A stretch of DNA of 36,745 nt from Candidatus Saccharimonadota bacterium (GCA_017420185.1 JAFOJM010000029.1:1-36745); one strand, 5' to 3'. Shown: positions 1 to 9,729, counted from the stretch's first letter. Notes: generated by a model from the letters alone, not told the origin. Program-made: numbers and translations.

Positions 1-666
1 AGTCGGCTGCCCGATAGCCATGTTCCTTTCTAGATGCTCTAAGTTTTCTTTAACGTATGGCGTAGTAACCATATTACCATTTCGAATTTCGTTAATATGT
101 GATCTAAGTTCATTGCCATATACGATATAATAACCTTCTGGTGATTTTTGCGCTAAGTCTTGCTTTGCTCGCTGATTTTCCTTCAGTTTTTTGTCTAACA
201 TACGATTGGAATCATAATTATTTTTTGCCATATAGGCCACTTCGAGCTCGGACTCCCCATGGATTAATTTGTGATATTCTTTGCCACACGCAAGAAGTTC
301 TTGACGCATGAATTTTTGCATAGCAATTTCGGCTTGACTGGGTTCGGCGGCTTCTATATCTATGGAATCCTGAGAAACGAAAAGTTCATCCCCATCATAT
401 AAATCGCTTATGTTTACCGCTGTTTCAGATGAAGCCATTTTTGGCTGATTTTCTGAAAGGTTAGTTGCATGCTCTGCTGAGGTAGGAGCAGATGATGGTG
501 GTGCTGCGTCTCTTGGTTGAAAATTATAACCAAGTGAACTCCAAGCGGCCTTAGCGAGACGACTTGCTACATCCAGCTCATTTCTATCTAATACGCCTTC
601 CTCGGCCTGTTGAAAGATTATGTTCTTTTCCGCCTTGTGATTGTTTAAATTCTTTTCTGATTCCAT
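1..666 (-). CDS. Hypothetical protein, partial (C-terminus beyond window)
   Basis: Reading the minus strand from the ATG at 666-664, the frame stays open for 222 codons to the window edge, so the 3' end and stop are missing. The product begins MESEKNLNNHKAEKN. A Pro/Ala/Ser-rich linker near residues 53-80 is followed by a highly charged, probably helical part (about 110-220) rich in Glu, Lys and Gln. There is no signal peptide, membrane segment or motif that I recognise. A weak ribosome site (GAGGT, about 9 nt upstream) supports the start. The gene is divergent from topA across a 143-bp AT-rich gap. Function unknown; the reading frame itself is well supported by its length and composition. 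Confidence 0.7.
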   Translation of the reverse strand, partial: MESEKNLNNHKAEKNIIFQQAEEGVLDRNELDVASRLAKAAWSSLGYNFQPRDAAPPSSAPTSAEHATNLSENQPKMASSETAVNISDLYDGDELFVSQDSIDIEAAEPSQAEIAMQKFMRQELLACGKEYHKLIHGESELEVAYMAKNNYDSNRMLDKKLKENQRAKQDLAQKSPEGYYIVYGNELRSHINEIRNGNMVTTPYVKENLEHLERNMAIGQPT

Positions 667-794
667 ACGAATAATAACCTCATGCTTAATTTCTACTTTT
701 ATTGTAACATATTATTGCTTATAACAACACATAATCTTTTTCAATCCTGCCAACCAGCTGGTAGTTTTTACTACCTATACATACTTGAAGAGTG

Positions 795-803
795 TGATAT
801 CAT
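795..803 (+). promoter_or_regulatory. Extended -10 promoter of topA
   Basis: TG-A-TATCAT is an extended -10 hexamer. It ends exactly 7 nt before the topA ATG (810), so the predicted +1 is the A of the start codon (leaderless). There is no good -35 at 17 nt. Confidence 0.55.
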
Positions 804-809
804 TATATT

Positions 810-3191
810 ATGTCTAAAAACCTAGTGATAGTAGAGAGCCCGGCGAAAGCACACACTATTGAGAAATACCTCGGTAGTGATTTTAAGGTGCTAGCCAGCG
901 TGGGCCATATTCGTAAAGATACAAAAGTAGATAAAAGTACATTTGACGTAACCTATGAAATAGATCCTGGGCATAAGTCAATTATCTCGGAGCTAAAAAA
1001 AGAAGCTAAGACCGCTGAAAAAGTTTGGCTAGCAACCGATGAAGACCGCGAGGGAGAATCTATTTCGTGGCACTTATGCGAGGTGTTGAAATTGCCTAAA
1101 AACACCGCGCGGATTACTTTTCATGAAATTACCAAACCAGCGCTAGATGCGGCGATTCAAAACCCGCGCACGGTAGATATGGATATGGTGGCCAGCCAGC
1201 AGGCTAGGCAAACTCTAGATATGCTGGTAGGGTATGATTTATCCGATATTGTGCGGAAAAAGGTGCCAGGGGCGATATCAGCAGGGCGGGTGCAGAGCCC
1301 GGCACTGCGTCTCATAGTAGAGCGAGAAAAAAGCATCGAAAAATTTGACAGCAAGTACAGTTTCAAGATAACTGGGGACTTTGCGGCAAATGGAGCTAGT
1401 TTTGGCGCCACACTAGATGGCGAAGCTCCTTCAGATGAAAAAACAGCCACTGCCCTGCTAGAGTCACTTGCTAAAGATAGTTTTGCTGTAGCCGATGTAG
1501 AGGAGGCTGAGGGGAGCAAGGCTAATCCCACGCCTTTTACTACCGCAGCTTTGCAGATTGAGGCTAATTCTAAACTAGGGTTTAGCTCGCGGACTACGAT
1601 GAGTGCTGCGCAAGGACTGTATCAGGCTGGGTTGATCACCTACCATAGAACAGATTCATTGAACCTATCTAGCCAAGCAATAGGAGCGATATCCAAATAT
1701 ATAGAGGAAAACTTTGGCAAAAATTATCTTAAAGTGCGACATTTTAAAACCAAAGATGCTAGTGCGCAGGAAGCCCACGAGGCGATTCGTCCCACCAATG
1801 TGGCAAATCTGAACGCAGGTAAAAATGATTACGAGAAACGACTATATAAACTAATCTGGGCTAGGACAGTAGCCACCCAGATGATGAATGCTAAAGTTGC
1901 CAAGACTACCATAAAAATAGCCGCTAAAGCAAGCGCGTGGCAAGGTTCCGATGGAATAGAGGGGAAGGCGATGTTTGTAGCCAAGGGTGAGGTAGTGATA
2001 TTTGACGGATTTTTGAAAGTATATGGTAAAAGTAAAGACCTGGAGCTGCCGAAAGTGGCAAAAGGAGACAAGCTGGACTGCCATGAAATAGTAGCTAGAC
2101 AAGTGTTTGCTAAGCCGCCGGCCAGGTATACCGAAGGTTCTCTAGTGAAGAAGCTTGAGGAACTAGGGATAGGTAGGCCATCTACATATGCATCAATCAT
2201 GACTGCTATCCAGGCGCGTGGCTACGTGGTGAAGGGCGAGAGCGAGGGGGAAGAGCGCGAAGTAATAGAGTTAAGGGTGTGTCCAGATGCCAGCAAAAAT
2301 TCTAGCAGTGCAGTGGAGCGCACGATAGCCAAAGAGAAGTTTGGCGCTAATAAAGGTAAATTGGTACCCACACCTATTGGTGAACTGGTGTCTGGATTCC
2401 TGATAGACAATTTCAAAAACATAGTAGACTATAAATTTACAGCAAACATAGAAAAAGACCTAGATCTAGTGGCGGATGCCAAGCTAGAGCGGGTCAAAAT
2501 GCTAAAAGATTTTTATGGGCCGTTCCATGATACTGTACTAGTGGCAAATGGAGTAGAGAGATACAATAACGCTAGGCTGCTAGGCCATGACCCGGAGACA
2601 GGTAAGCCAATATACGCTAAGGTAGGAAAAAACGGTGGCTTTATACAATTGGGCGATAATGAAAAGGAGTCTGGTGAAAAACCTAGATTCGCGCCATTGC
2701 CAAAACGTAAGTCCGTCAAGACAGTAAACTTGGAACAAGCGCTCAAGCAATTGGCCTTGCCTACTCTGCCTAGGGTACTAGGAAATGCTCCTGACGGAAC
2801 AGAAATCATAGCAGCGAATGGGCCGTTTGGGCCATATCTTAAGGGCGGAAAATATAATATCCCAATGAAAGATTTGGATCCATATACTGTGAGCCTAGAA
2901 GAAGCATTGCCACTATATCAGGCTAAGGTTGATTCTATTATAGCCGACTGGGGAGAGATACTTATCATAAATGGTGCCTACGGGCCATATGTCAAGGGGC
3001 CGGGGCGACGCAATAATGCCAAGATCCCGAAAGAAACCGATCCAAAAACCATTACGCGCGAACAAGCAGAAGAAATGCTCGCAAACAAGCCGAAGGCTAC
3101 CCGCAGAGGAGCAAGGGGTGGAGCAAAAAAGAAGTCGGCAAAGAAGACTACCACCAAAAAGACTACAAAAAAGACATCGGTAAAGAAATAG
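810..3191 (+). CDS. topA: DNA topoisomerase I (type IA)
   Basis: TopA relaxes negative supercoils by a transient 5'-phosphotyrosine break. The 793-residue protein starts with a TOPRIM domain (about 1-115; VIVESPAKA at 7-15 and the metal-binding DEDREGE at 77-83). The type IA core follows, with catalytic Tyr278 in LITYHRTDS. The C-terminus has GxFGPYxK-type repeats (GPFGPYLK, GAYGPYVKG) of the topoisomerase C-terminal repeat family instead of Cys4 zinc fingers. It ends in a Lys/Arg/Thr-rich tail over roughly the last 30 residues that probably binds DNA. No ribosome site precedes the ATG, which fits a leaderless mRNA. The gene is convergent with obgE, separated by 28 nt containing only a weak 5-bp hairpin (3192-3208). 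Confidence 0.97.
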   Translation: MSKNLVIVESPAKAHTIEKYLGSDFKVLASVGHIRKDTKVDKSTFDVTYEIDPGHKSIISELKKEAKTAEKVWLATDEDREGESISWHLCEVLKLPKNTARITFHEITKPALDAAIQNPRTVDMDMVASQQARQTLDMLVGYDLSDIVRKKVPGAISAGRVQSPALRLIVEREKSIEKFDSKYSFKITGDFAANGASFGATLDGEAPSDEKTATALLESLAKDSFAVADVEEAEGSKANPTPFTTAALQIEANSKLGFSSRTTMSAAQGLYQAGLITYHRTDSLNLSSQAIGAISKYIEENFGKNYLKVRHFKTKDASAQEAHEAIRPTNVANLNAGKNDYEKRLYKLIWARTVATQMMNAKVAKTTIKIAAKASAWQGSDGIEGKAMFVAKGEVVIFDGFLKVYGKSKDLELPKVAKGDKLDCHEIVARQVFAKPPARYTEGSLVKKLEELGIGRPSTYASIMTAIQARGYVVKGESEGEEREVIELRVCPDASKNSSSAVERTIAKEKFGANKGKLVPTPIGELVSGFLIDNFKNIVDYKFTANIEKDLDLVADAKLERVKMLKDFYGPFHDTVLVANGVERYNNARLLGHDPETGKPIYAKVGKNGGFIQLGDNEKESGEKPRFAPLPKRKSVKTVNLEQALKQLALPTLPRVLGNAPDGTEIIAANGPFGPYLKGGKYNIPMKDLDPYTVSLEEALPLYQAKVDSIIADWGEILIINGAYGPYVKGPGRRNNAKIPKETDPKTITREQAEEMLANKPKATRRGARGGAKKKSAKKTTTKKTTKKTSVKK

Positions 3192-3219
3192 AGGTCAAGA
3201 CTGGACCTAAGACAGTAGA

Positions 3220-4518
<1,299 letters not shown>

Positions 4519-4553
4519 TCAGGGGAGATAAAACACCGTGCGTGGCGGGCTGA

Positions 4554-4582
4554 TTGACTTTTTATGTTAAGTATGATAGAAT
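4554..4582 (+). promoter_or_regulatory. Promoter of flotillin gene
   Basis: TTGACT (4554-4559), 17-nt spacer ending in TGA, then TAGAAT (4577-4582). This gives a leader of about 90 nt before the flotillin start. That leader contains no obvious ORF. Confidence 0.6.
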
Positions 4583-4681
4583 TGTAGGCTGTGGGCGTAC
4601 TTTAGCATTTTTGTGAGTTTTATGCGAAGCGCGATCTTTTCATCCGAACACACACAGATATATTATTGAAGGGAGATTCAA

Positions 4682-6262
4682 ATGTTTGAATTGCTTTTAC
4701 CTATCGTAATTGGAATAGCTGTTATTATAGCAGTGGTAATACTGTTCTTTTCAATGATAAGAACAGCTAATGGTAACGAAGCCCTTGTGGTTTCTGGTGT
4801 TGGTGCCACTGACAAAAATGGCAATCCAAAGATAAAGCGTGCTGGCGGCAGAGTCGTCGTTCCTTTCATCCAGAAGGCCAAGTATTTTGACCTCTGCGTT
4901 CGCACGGCAAAAGTGTCAGACGACATCACCAAGACTGTGACCGGTGTCCCTATCAAGATTGATTGGGCCATCGCGTATAATCCGGATACTTCTCCGGAAG
5001 GCCTACAAAAGGCGGTATGTAATTTTCTCGACAAGAGCGACGAGGAGTTAGAACGCGTTATGCGTGATGTATCCTCTGGCGGCGTACGTGCAGTTATTGC
5101 CAAGATGACTCCCGAGGAGGTCATGAACGGCAAAGATAAGCTTGACGACCAAGTCAAAGCATCTATTTCTAATCAGATGAGGGAACTTGGATTTAATATC
5201 ATTCTCTCTATACATGAAGTTGAAGATGCACCCGGTAGCACTTACTACAAGGATTTGGCCGCAAAAGACCGCGAAACCAAACGACGCGAAGCAGCCAATA
5301 TTACAGCCGAGAATGATCAACAGGTTCGCGAAACAAAGGCTGAGACGGACAGAGCGGCACAAGAGAAAGAATTGGCGACCCAGGTCATTATTGCTGAGAA
5401 ACAGCGCGATACTGATGTCAAAAAGGCTCAATTCAAAGCAGAAACTGCCCGCGAACAGGCAAAATCAGAAATGGCCGGCGAACTTGAACAGCAAGAAATC
5501 GAAAGACAGCTCGAGGAACGCAAGGGTGCCGTAGCGGTTACAAAAGCCGAGCAGCAGAACCTCGCAGCAATGAGAGAACAAGAAGTTGCAGTCACTAAGG
5601 CAGAAACCGAGAAACGTACTACAATCATCAACGCAGAAGCTGAGGCAGGCAGGAAGAAGACTGAAGCCGAAGGTGAAGCTGAAGCTGCTGCAACCCGCAA
5701 GACACGCGAAGCTCAAGCTGCTGCTACGGCGCGCAAAATTGAAGCCGAGGGCAACGCTGAAGCCACCATAACCGAAGCCAACGCCGACGCCGAAGCCATC
5801 AAGGTAAAGGGTGAAGCTGAAGCTACCGCCATCGCCGCCAAAGGTAAGGCTGAGGCTGAGACCATCGAGGCTAAAGGTAAGGCTGAGGCTGAAGCTGCAA
5901 GGGCCCTCTCTGATGCGCAGGCTGCGAACGACAAGGTTAACTTTGAGCTAAAGAAAATCGAGATCGAGCAAAACACCAGAGTCCAGATAGCTACGAGCGT
6001 AGCTACCGTAATGGCCGAAGTCGGAAAGAATGCCAAGTTCTATGATTTCGGTAGCGGAGCCAAAAGCGAAAGCGGTGGTGATCTTCTCACCAGTGTCATA
6101 GGACGACTTCCTAAGATATTCGCACAGGCAGACCTTACTGGACAGGCACTTAATGGCGAAAATGTAGACAAGACAATTAAACGTCTCGTCTCATCTATTG
6201 CAGAGCCCATCAAAGGACAAAACGTCACCCCATCGCCAGAAATAGATGGCACCGCGGAATAA
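4682..6262 (+). CDS. Flotillin-like SPFH-domain membrane protein
   Basis: Flotillins are membrane scaffold proteins that form oligomeric microdomains. The 526-residue protein has an N-terminal membrane segment (about 3-24), an SPFH/band-7 domain (about 28-170, including GNEALVVSG and RVVVPFIQKAKYFDL) and a long Ala/Glu/Lys-rich coiled coil (about 175-425) made of near repeats such as KGEAEATA and KGKAEAE. A hydrophobic C-terminal region (430-500) completes the typical flotillin order. A GGGAG ribosome site lies 5-9 nt before the ATG, unlike the leaderless neighbours. Codon use (many ATC, CTC, GTC, GAG) differs from the ATA/CTA-rich core genes, hinting at acquisition by transfer. Monocistronic, with its own promoter and terminator. 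Confidence 0.93.
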   Translation: MFELLLPIVIGIAVIIAVVILFFSMIRTANGNEALVVSGVGATDKNGNPKIKRAGGRVVVPFIQKAKYFDLCVRTAKVSDDITKTVTGVPIKIDWAIAYNPDTSPEGLQKAVCNFLDKSDEELERVMRDVSSGGVRAVIAKMTPEEVMNGKDKLDDQVKASISNQMRELGFNIILSIHEVEDAPGSTYYKDLAAKDRETKRREAANITAENDQQVRETKAETDRAAQEKELATQVIIAEKQRDTDVKKAQFKAETAREQAKSEMAGELEQQEIERQLEERKGAVAVTKAEQQNLAAMREQEVAVTKAETEKRTTIINAEAEAGRKKTEAEGEAEAAATRKTREAQAAATARKIEAEGNAEATITEANADAEAIKVKGEAEATAIAAKGKAEAETIEAKGKAEAEAARALSDAQAANDKVNFELKKIEIEQNTRVQIATSVATVMAEVGKNAKFYDFGSGAKSESGGDLLTSVIGRLPKIFAQADLTGQALNGENVDKTIKRLVSSIAEPIKGQNVTPSPEIDGTAE

Positions 6263-6289
6263 GTAAGCTCACAAGAAAACTCACACTAT

Positions 6290-6315
6290 GCCTCATCTTT
6301 GGATGGGGCATTTTT
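6290..6315 (+). terminator. Terminator of flotillin gene
   Basis: GCCTCATC / GATGGGGC stem with a TTTG loop, followed by ATTTTT. It sits 28 nt after the flotillin stop. Confidence 0.8.
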
Positions 6316-6327
6316 ATAAAAAAGTAC

Positions 6328-6356
6328 TTGACAACCATAAGCTTATGCTTTATCAT
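6328..6356 (+). promoter_or_regulatory. Strong sigma70-type promoter of a candidate small RNA
   Basis: TTGACA (6328-6333), an exact 17-nt spacer, then TATCAT (6351-6356). No convincing ORF starts downstream on this strand, so the transcript is probably non-coding. Confidence 0.65.
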
Positions 6357-6362
6357 TGAATT

Positions 6363-6511
6363 AAGCTGATACGCTTCACGGGGTTCCACTGAATGATTAG
6401 TGGAGTGTGGAGACTTACATTAAAAACAAAAACAGCGGATTAAAACAAACCAATGTGCCCCAGGGTGGGCGCGCATCAGCGCAGGGGAAGACGGCCGAAA
6501 GGTCGTCTTTT
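6363..6511 (+). ncRNA. Candidate structured small RNA, about 150 nt
   Basis: The region is bounded by a near-consensus promoter (+1 near 6363) and an intrinsic terminator (AGACGGCC GAAA GGTCGTCT, then TTTT, 6488-6511). Internal structure includes the hairpin TCCACT/AGTGGA (6385-6403), an A-rich single-stranded stretch (6419-6452), and CCCC...GGGG enclosing GCGC-ATCA-GCGC (about 6459-6487). A GTG-started frame of 70 codons overlaps it from 6407, but it lacks a ribosome site, runs through the terminator and has no protein character. I do not recognise the fold: it is not tmRNA, SRP RNA or RNase P by eye. It could be a trans-acting RNA, or a riboswitch-like leader whose gene has been lost. Confidence 0.5.
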
Positions 6512-6541
6512 GCACGGCAACTCACAAAGATTAATAGACAG

Positions 6542-6564
6542 AAAAAGCCGGCATTAATGCCGGC
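6542..6564 (-). terminator. Terminator of the small FISUMP-like gene
   Basis: Perfect 18-bp palindrome GCCGGCATTAATGCCGGC (6547-6564), followed on the minus strand by TTTTTC, just past the stop of the minus-strand gene. Confidence 0.8.
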
Positions 6565-6581
6565 TAATGATGAATTGGTTG

Positions 6582-7109
6582 CTAAAAACCGCGGGCGACT
6601 AGACGGACCGAGCCGATAGCAGTGTCTTTGCATCTGGCAACATACAGCCCCTCTTCGTAGTCGTTGAGAAAAATCATATATGCATCGGTGCTGTCGACGC
6701 TGATGCCAAGATAGTACCCAACATTATTGCTCCCTATTATGCAGTGGCAGCTGTTCGCGGGATCCGAATTGTACATGTCGTAATTATCGCCATTCGCGGG
6801 AGTCCCTTTAAGCTCAAGGCCAAGCGAGGCTATGAGATAGTGCGGATGACGGGCGCCGTCTTTTTCGCCAAACTCCCTTACTATGTCGATAAGTTCACAA
6901 CCGTTTGGGATGTCCCAGCCTTTCGGGAATTCGCCGGCCTCCCTCAAGAGAAGCAGCTCGCGCAGTGTAAAAAATTTTTTGCCTTTCTTGAAGGTGGTGC
7001 CGTCTGCGAGCGTGATGTCCTTGGCGATACAATAGTCTTCGCGGGCTATATAGAGACCACTACTGGTGGCGATAGCCTCGCTTAGTGAGTATGCGAATGA
7101 GTTTTTCAT
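6582..7109 (-). CDS. Small cytosolic protein with a divergent FISUMP-like domain
   Basis: The 175-residue product has no signal peptide or membrane segment. The second half follows the pattern of the Fibrobacter succinogenes major paralogous (FISUMP) domain: FPKGWDIPNGCELIDIV stands where PAGWRLPT... is usual, then NNVGYYLG and a C-terminal SVRLVARGF matching the usual GYSxRCV end. It resembles the product at 14908-15411 (shared xGWxxPxxxE, NVGYYxx and a similar N-terminal layout), so the two are probably paralogues. A GGAGG ribosome site lies 8 nt before the ATG. It has its own minus-strand promoter (7168-7195) and a perfect-palindrome terminator. The fold is likely C-type-lectin-like; ligand and role unknown. 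Confidence 0.7.
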   Translation of the reverse strand: MKNSFAYSLSEAIATSSGLYIAREDYCIAKDITLADGTTFKKGKKFFTLRELLLLREAGEFPKGWDIPNGCELIDIVREFGEKDGARHPHYLIASLGLELKGTPANGDNYDMYNSDPANSCHCIIGSNNVGYYLGISVDSTDAYMIFLNDYEEGLYVARCKDTAIGSVRLVARGF

Positions 7110-7167
7110 ACCAATTCCTCCTTAAGGTACAATTTTAAATATGAGATGTTTAAAATAACTTACTATG

Positions 7168-7195
7168 ATTATATTATAACTTTGCAAAAAGTAAA
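7168..7195 (-). promoter_or_regulatory. Promoter of the 6582-7109 gene
   Basis: On the minus strand: TTTACT (7195-7190), 16-nt spacer, TATAAT (7173-7168). The leader is about 50 nt. Confidence 0.5.
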
Positions 7196-7277
7196 TATCT
7201 CCACCCCAGCCCTGTTTGTGCAATTCTCGCGGGAACCGGTCATAGTTCTATTGAATACGTTTTAAGGAGCGTGTTAT

Positions 7278-7306
7278 TTGACAATATTTCTTTTAAATGA
7301 TATTAT
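7278..7306 (+). promoter_or_regulatory. Promoter of the DUF5680-like gene
   Basis: TTGACA (7278-7283), exact 17-nt spacer, TATTAT (7301-7306); leader of about 38 nt ending in an ACGGAGGTG ribosome site. Confidence 0.7.
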
Positions 7307-7350
7307 GATAGTATTGGTATTTCTCAATAAAAAAACGGAGGTGTAATCGT

Positions 7351-7911
7351 ATGAAAAATGCCAATTCGAACATTAATACTATCCACCAGGGAGTTTTCAT
7401 CCCAGTGGCACCGGAGCTCATCAGTGAATTCAAAAGTTTCGTCGTGATGGTGAATGAATATCCTTGCCTACTAAGGGACGATATTCGCTATCATCCGTCA
7501 AGGACAAGAGGTCAAGCAGAACATCGCAATATCACCATCTGTAACGGGCGCTGGAAGTTCTTCTGGACTCTCTCCCGTGAAAATCAGCCTTATACGGATA
7601 CTGCCGAATTTTATTATTGTGGCAGGAAAGTATGGGAGATGAAGAGGACAATCACTTTTCTCCCCTCCGACTCAAGGTTCCGCGAAGAAGGGATCATGGA
7701 CAAAGTTCAGTTTTGCATTCTCGGCGCAGCCAAGAATTACAATCAGGATATACCGTGGTGTGGCCCGCGCTATTACAACGACAGTACCTCCGGCCTGCAC
7801 TATGAGGCGAGATATCGCGAAGGCGATGATGATTTTTCTATCGAGGAGTCAATCAGCGATTACGAGAACAACGTAGTCTGGGCTGCGGTATGCAAAGGTG
7901 GATATACATAA
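7351..7911 (+). CDS. DUF5680-like protein
   Basis: 186 residues, soluble, with no signal. The C-terminal half (about 128-186) fits the DUF5680 pattern as I remember it: IPWCGPRYY, then a Tyr, GDDDF, an acidic IEES and a final Val-Trp...Cys-Lys-Gly-Gly. The middle has GRKVWEM, like the family's xFWxMNYxG stretch. DUF5680 proteins have no known biochemical function and are often small stand-alone or HTH-linked proteins. The ATG has an excellent ribosome site (CGGAGGTG, 8 nt upstream). It is a single-gene unit with a near-consensus promoter and strong terminator. Codon use is richer in GAC/ATC/TTC than in the core genes. Family assignment is moderate; the gene itself is solid. Confidence 0.6.
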   Translation: MKNANSNINTIHQGVFIPVAPELISEFKSFVVMVNEYPCLLRDDIRYHPSRTRGQAEHRNITICNGRWKFFWTLSRENQPYTDTAEFYYCGRKVWEMKRTITFLPSDSRFREEGIMDKVQFCILGAAKNYNQDIPWCGPRYYNDSTSGLHYEARYREGDDDFSIEESISDYENNVVWAAVCKGGYT

Positions 7912-7917
7912 AACTAT

Positions 7918-7948
7918 TGCCGCCGCTACTATAGTGGCGGCTTTTTTA
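7918..7948 (+). terminator. Terminator of the DUF5680-like gene
   Basis: GCCGCC(gctactatagt)GGCGGC stem followed by TTTTTT, 7 nt after the stop codon. Confidence 0.85.
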
Positions 7949-7980
7949 TCCTTTGTAGACTCATTGCACTGGTCATACAT

Positions 7981-8102
7981 AGCGTTGTTGCTATATGAAT
8001 CAACTAAACCTGGTCGCACCTCTATTCTTCGGACGCGCTCAGACTTATGGTCCTTAGAATAGAGGCTGTGACCAGTCTTCAGGCTAATTACGCACCAAGA
8101 CC
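7981..8102. mobile_element. MITE-like hairpin element, family A, copy 1
   Basis: About 122 bp with no coding capacity. The core stem is CTGGTCGCACCTCTATTCT (8011-8029) paired with AGAATAGAGGCTGTGACCAG (8056-8075). The right end (CGCACCAAGACC) reads as the reverse complement of a GGTCTTGGTGCG terminus. The left end (AGCGTTGTTGC) is diverged by a small insertion. Related copies are at 11727, 14679 and 17185. It ends 19 bp before the promoter of the 8222 gene. No clear target duplication remains. Confidence 0.65.
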
Positions 8103-8120
8103 GATTCACGTATATAAGTA

Positions 8121-8149
8121 TTGACTTTATGAACAATTTATGATATTAT
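8121..8149 (+). promoter_or_regulatory. Promoter of the 8222-8542 gene
   Basis: TTGACT (8121-8126), 17-nt spacer, TATTAT (8144-8149). The leader is about 65 nt. Confidence 0.65.
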
Positions 8150-8221
8150 ATAGATGTCAATCTAGTGTTGATTGGCTTGTACTTTTGTTGTGTTGTATCT
8201 TACTGCAGGAGGTGATATAGT

Positions 8222-8542
8222 ATGATTCTTGAAGAGTATACTGTTGACCAATGTACGGAGTCGGAGCGTATCAATGATTACGTGCGCGTGGATGAGCATG
8301 AAGGCGAAATTATTTATTACTTTCATCCGAAGCGCTATCAGGTGGATGATGCCGAGATGCGCGAGGTTATCAATGGTCTCATTTTCAATAATGAGTGCTC
8401 TGGTGCTGATTTGGCACGATTGGCGAGTGGTGAAATTCGAGTGTACTTTAATCCGATGATGCACTGCTGGCTGAGCCGTAAAACAGTTACTAAGAGAATT
8501 ATTTCGGCTATTAAACAGCCAAATCCGAACACAACTATCTAA
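8222..8542 (+). CDS. Hypothetical small acidic protein
   Basis: 106 residues with no signal peptide or membrane segment and no motif I recognise. It has an acidic N-terminal half (ILEEYTVDQCTESER...), a predicted beta-rich centre (EGEIIYYFHPKRYQ; EIRVYFNP) and a basic C-terminus (RKTVTKRIISAIK). An AGGAGGTGAT ribosome site 4 nt before the ATG and a good promoter/terminator pair make expression likely. Its position among single-gene units with the same promoter design suggests it belongs to the accessory island. Confidence 0.65.
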   Translation: MILEEYTVDQCTESERINDYVRVDEHEGEIIYYFHPKRYQVDDAEMREVINGLIFNNECSGADLARLASGEIRVYFNPMMHCWLSRKTVTKRIISAIKQPNPNTTI

Positions 8543-8543
8543 C

Positions 8544-8567
8544 AAATGGTCCCGCAAGGGGCCATTT
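8544..8567 (+). terminator. Terminator after the 8222 gene
   Basis: AAATGGTCCC GCAA GGGGCCATTT stem, followed by ACTTTTG. Confidence 0.75.
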
Positions 8568-8616
8568 ACTTTTGATTTTAGATTTGATATGATTATGCTT
8601 AGTAAAAGGAGACGCA

Positions 8617-9624
8617 ATGAACAATTTCAATAAACTTGGAGTGACAAGTGGAAATTCATGGAGTAGGGAAATTACACATAGGGCTAAAGAGTATTCTACG
8701 GAGGAGAAAGCTGAAATATTGTATAAAGCGATGTATAGAAATCAACCTTCTTTTGATGATTTTCGTGGACGGGATGGATATTCGGACAAAATGTTAAGGG
8801 CTGACGCAGGATACGTGAGAAAAAGAAAAGAAGAAATTGCAAAGAAAGATCAACAGACTAAAACTGAGTATGCAAGAAATGATCGGTGGTCTGCACAGGC
8901 TGAGCCGATACTGACATACATCATGAATACTGATCAATTTTTGCCTACACGTGAGTCTTTTGCGCATCTGGCACATGAATATGATGACTTGAGTAATGGT
9001 ACTGATATTGTTTTTTGCGTATCGAGTAAGAATGGAGGAAATATTACTTGTTCGGTGGATGTGGCTACCGATACTGATCAAAGGCGTATTATGGGAAAAT
9101 TTAGAGAGAGTGGAAGAATGCACAAGACTACTCCTCCTTGGGCGGCGAACGTGAGATATTGCTATCATGGTGATGAGCGTTGGGAAGAGTTAGAGGCACC
9201 GCACTTTATTTTGGGGTTGATGCCGTCGAGAATTGATGACGCGACTGATGCAGTGAATATAAAGGATGGTTTGATATCTGGGCGAGAGTCAGATTTGAAG
9301 ACTGATTTTAAACTTGCCTCTGAGATGCGTGAACAAATACTAATGCAATTGGCATTTCTTAGAGCAGAAGTAGGCGTAGACAATAAAAGTAGGATGGCTA
9401 AGTTGTCAGATTTGTTGAATGCTATCAATACTAAGTTAGGTAGAGTTTGTGGAGTGGAGGGAGAGACAAAAGAAGAATGGGCGAACGATTTTGAGAAAAA
9501 GTATAAAAAAACAAAAGAACAAATGAGGGAAGATCTAGTATATAGACATATAATAGATGAAGCAAAGAATCGGACTAATTTTGTGAGGGGTAAGAGAATC
9601 CGAAGAATAGACAATGCTGCGTAG
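8617..9624 (+). CDS. Hypothetical protein, 335 residues
   Basis: No signal or membrane segment. Visible layout: a charged N-terminal helical part (about 20-95, EEKAEILYKAMYRNQPSFDDF and KRKEEIAKKDQQTK), a central alpha/beta part (about 110-205, with TDIVFCVSSKNGGNITCSVDV and APHFILGLMP), and a C-terminal helical, basic region (about 225-335). I do not recognise the family. The TDIVF...SVDVATD stretch loosely recalls nuclease-fold strands, but I see no complete PD-(D/E)xK signature. An AAAGGAG ribosome site lies 5 nt before the ATG. The codons are unusually A/G-rich and the gene stands alone inside the accessory island. Confidence 0.6.
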   Translation: MNNFNKLGVTSGNSWSREITHRAKEYSTEEKAEILYKAMYRNQPSFDDFRGRDGYSDKMLRADAGYVRKRKEEIAKKDQQTKTEYARNDRWSAQAEPILTYIMNTDQFLPTRESFAHLAHEYDDLSNGTDIVFCVSSKNGGNITCSVDVATDTDQRRIMGKFRESGRMHKTTPPWAANVRYCYHGDERWEELEAPHFILGLMPSRIDDATDAVNIKDGLISGRESDLKTDFKLASEMREQILMQLAFLRAEVGVDNKSRMAKLSDLLNAINTKLGRVCGVEGETKEEWANDFEKKYKKTKEQMREDLVYRHIIDEAKNRTNFVRGKRIRRIDNAA

Positions 9625-9729
9625 GCCTGAGCCGCTTAGTGTGACCGCTATTTGCTTTATATCCACAGTTTAGAGGGCTACCTTTTATTGCAGTTTTTGT
9701 TGCGAAGATGTTGAGTTATTGTGTAGCTA
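9625..9729. other. Gene-free spacer
   Basis: First part of the 294-bp gap between the 8617 and 9919 genes. T-rich; I see no ORF, tRNA or clear terminator. The remainder is a promoter and structured leader, listed separately. Confidence 0.5.

Noticed and set aside
1157-1531. Long antisense ORFs within topA, the flotillin gene and eno.
   Set aside because: They are shadows of real genes on the opposite strand, with low-complexity Ser/Leu/Ala products and no initiation signals.
6407-6619. 70-codon ORF starting GTG inside the small RNA.
   Set aside because: No ribosome site, crosses a strong terminator, and the product has random composition.
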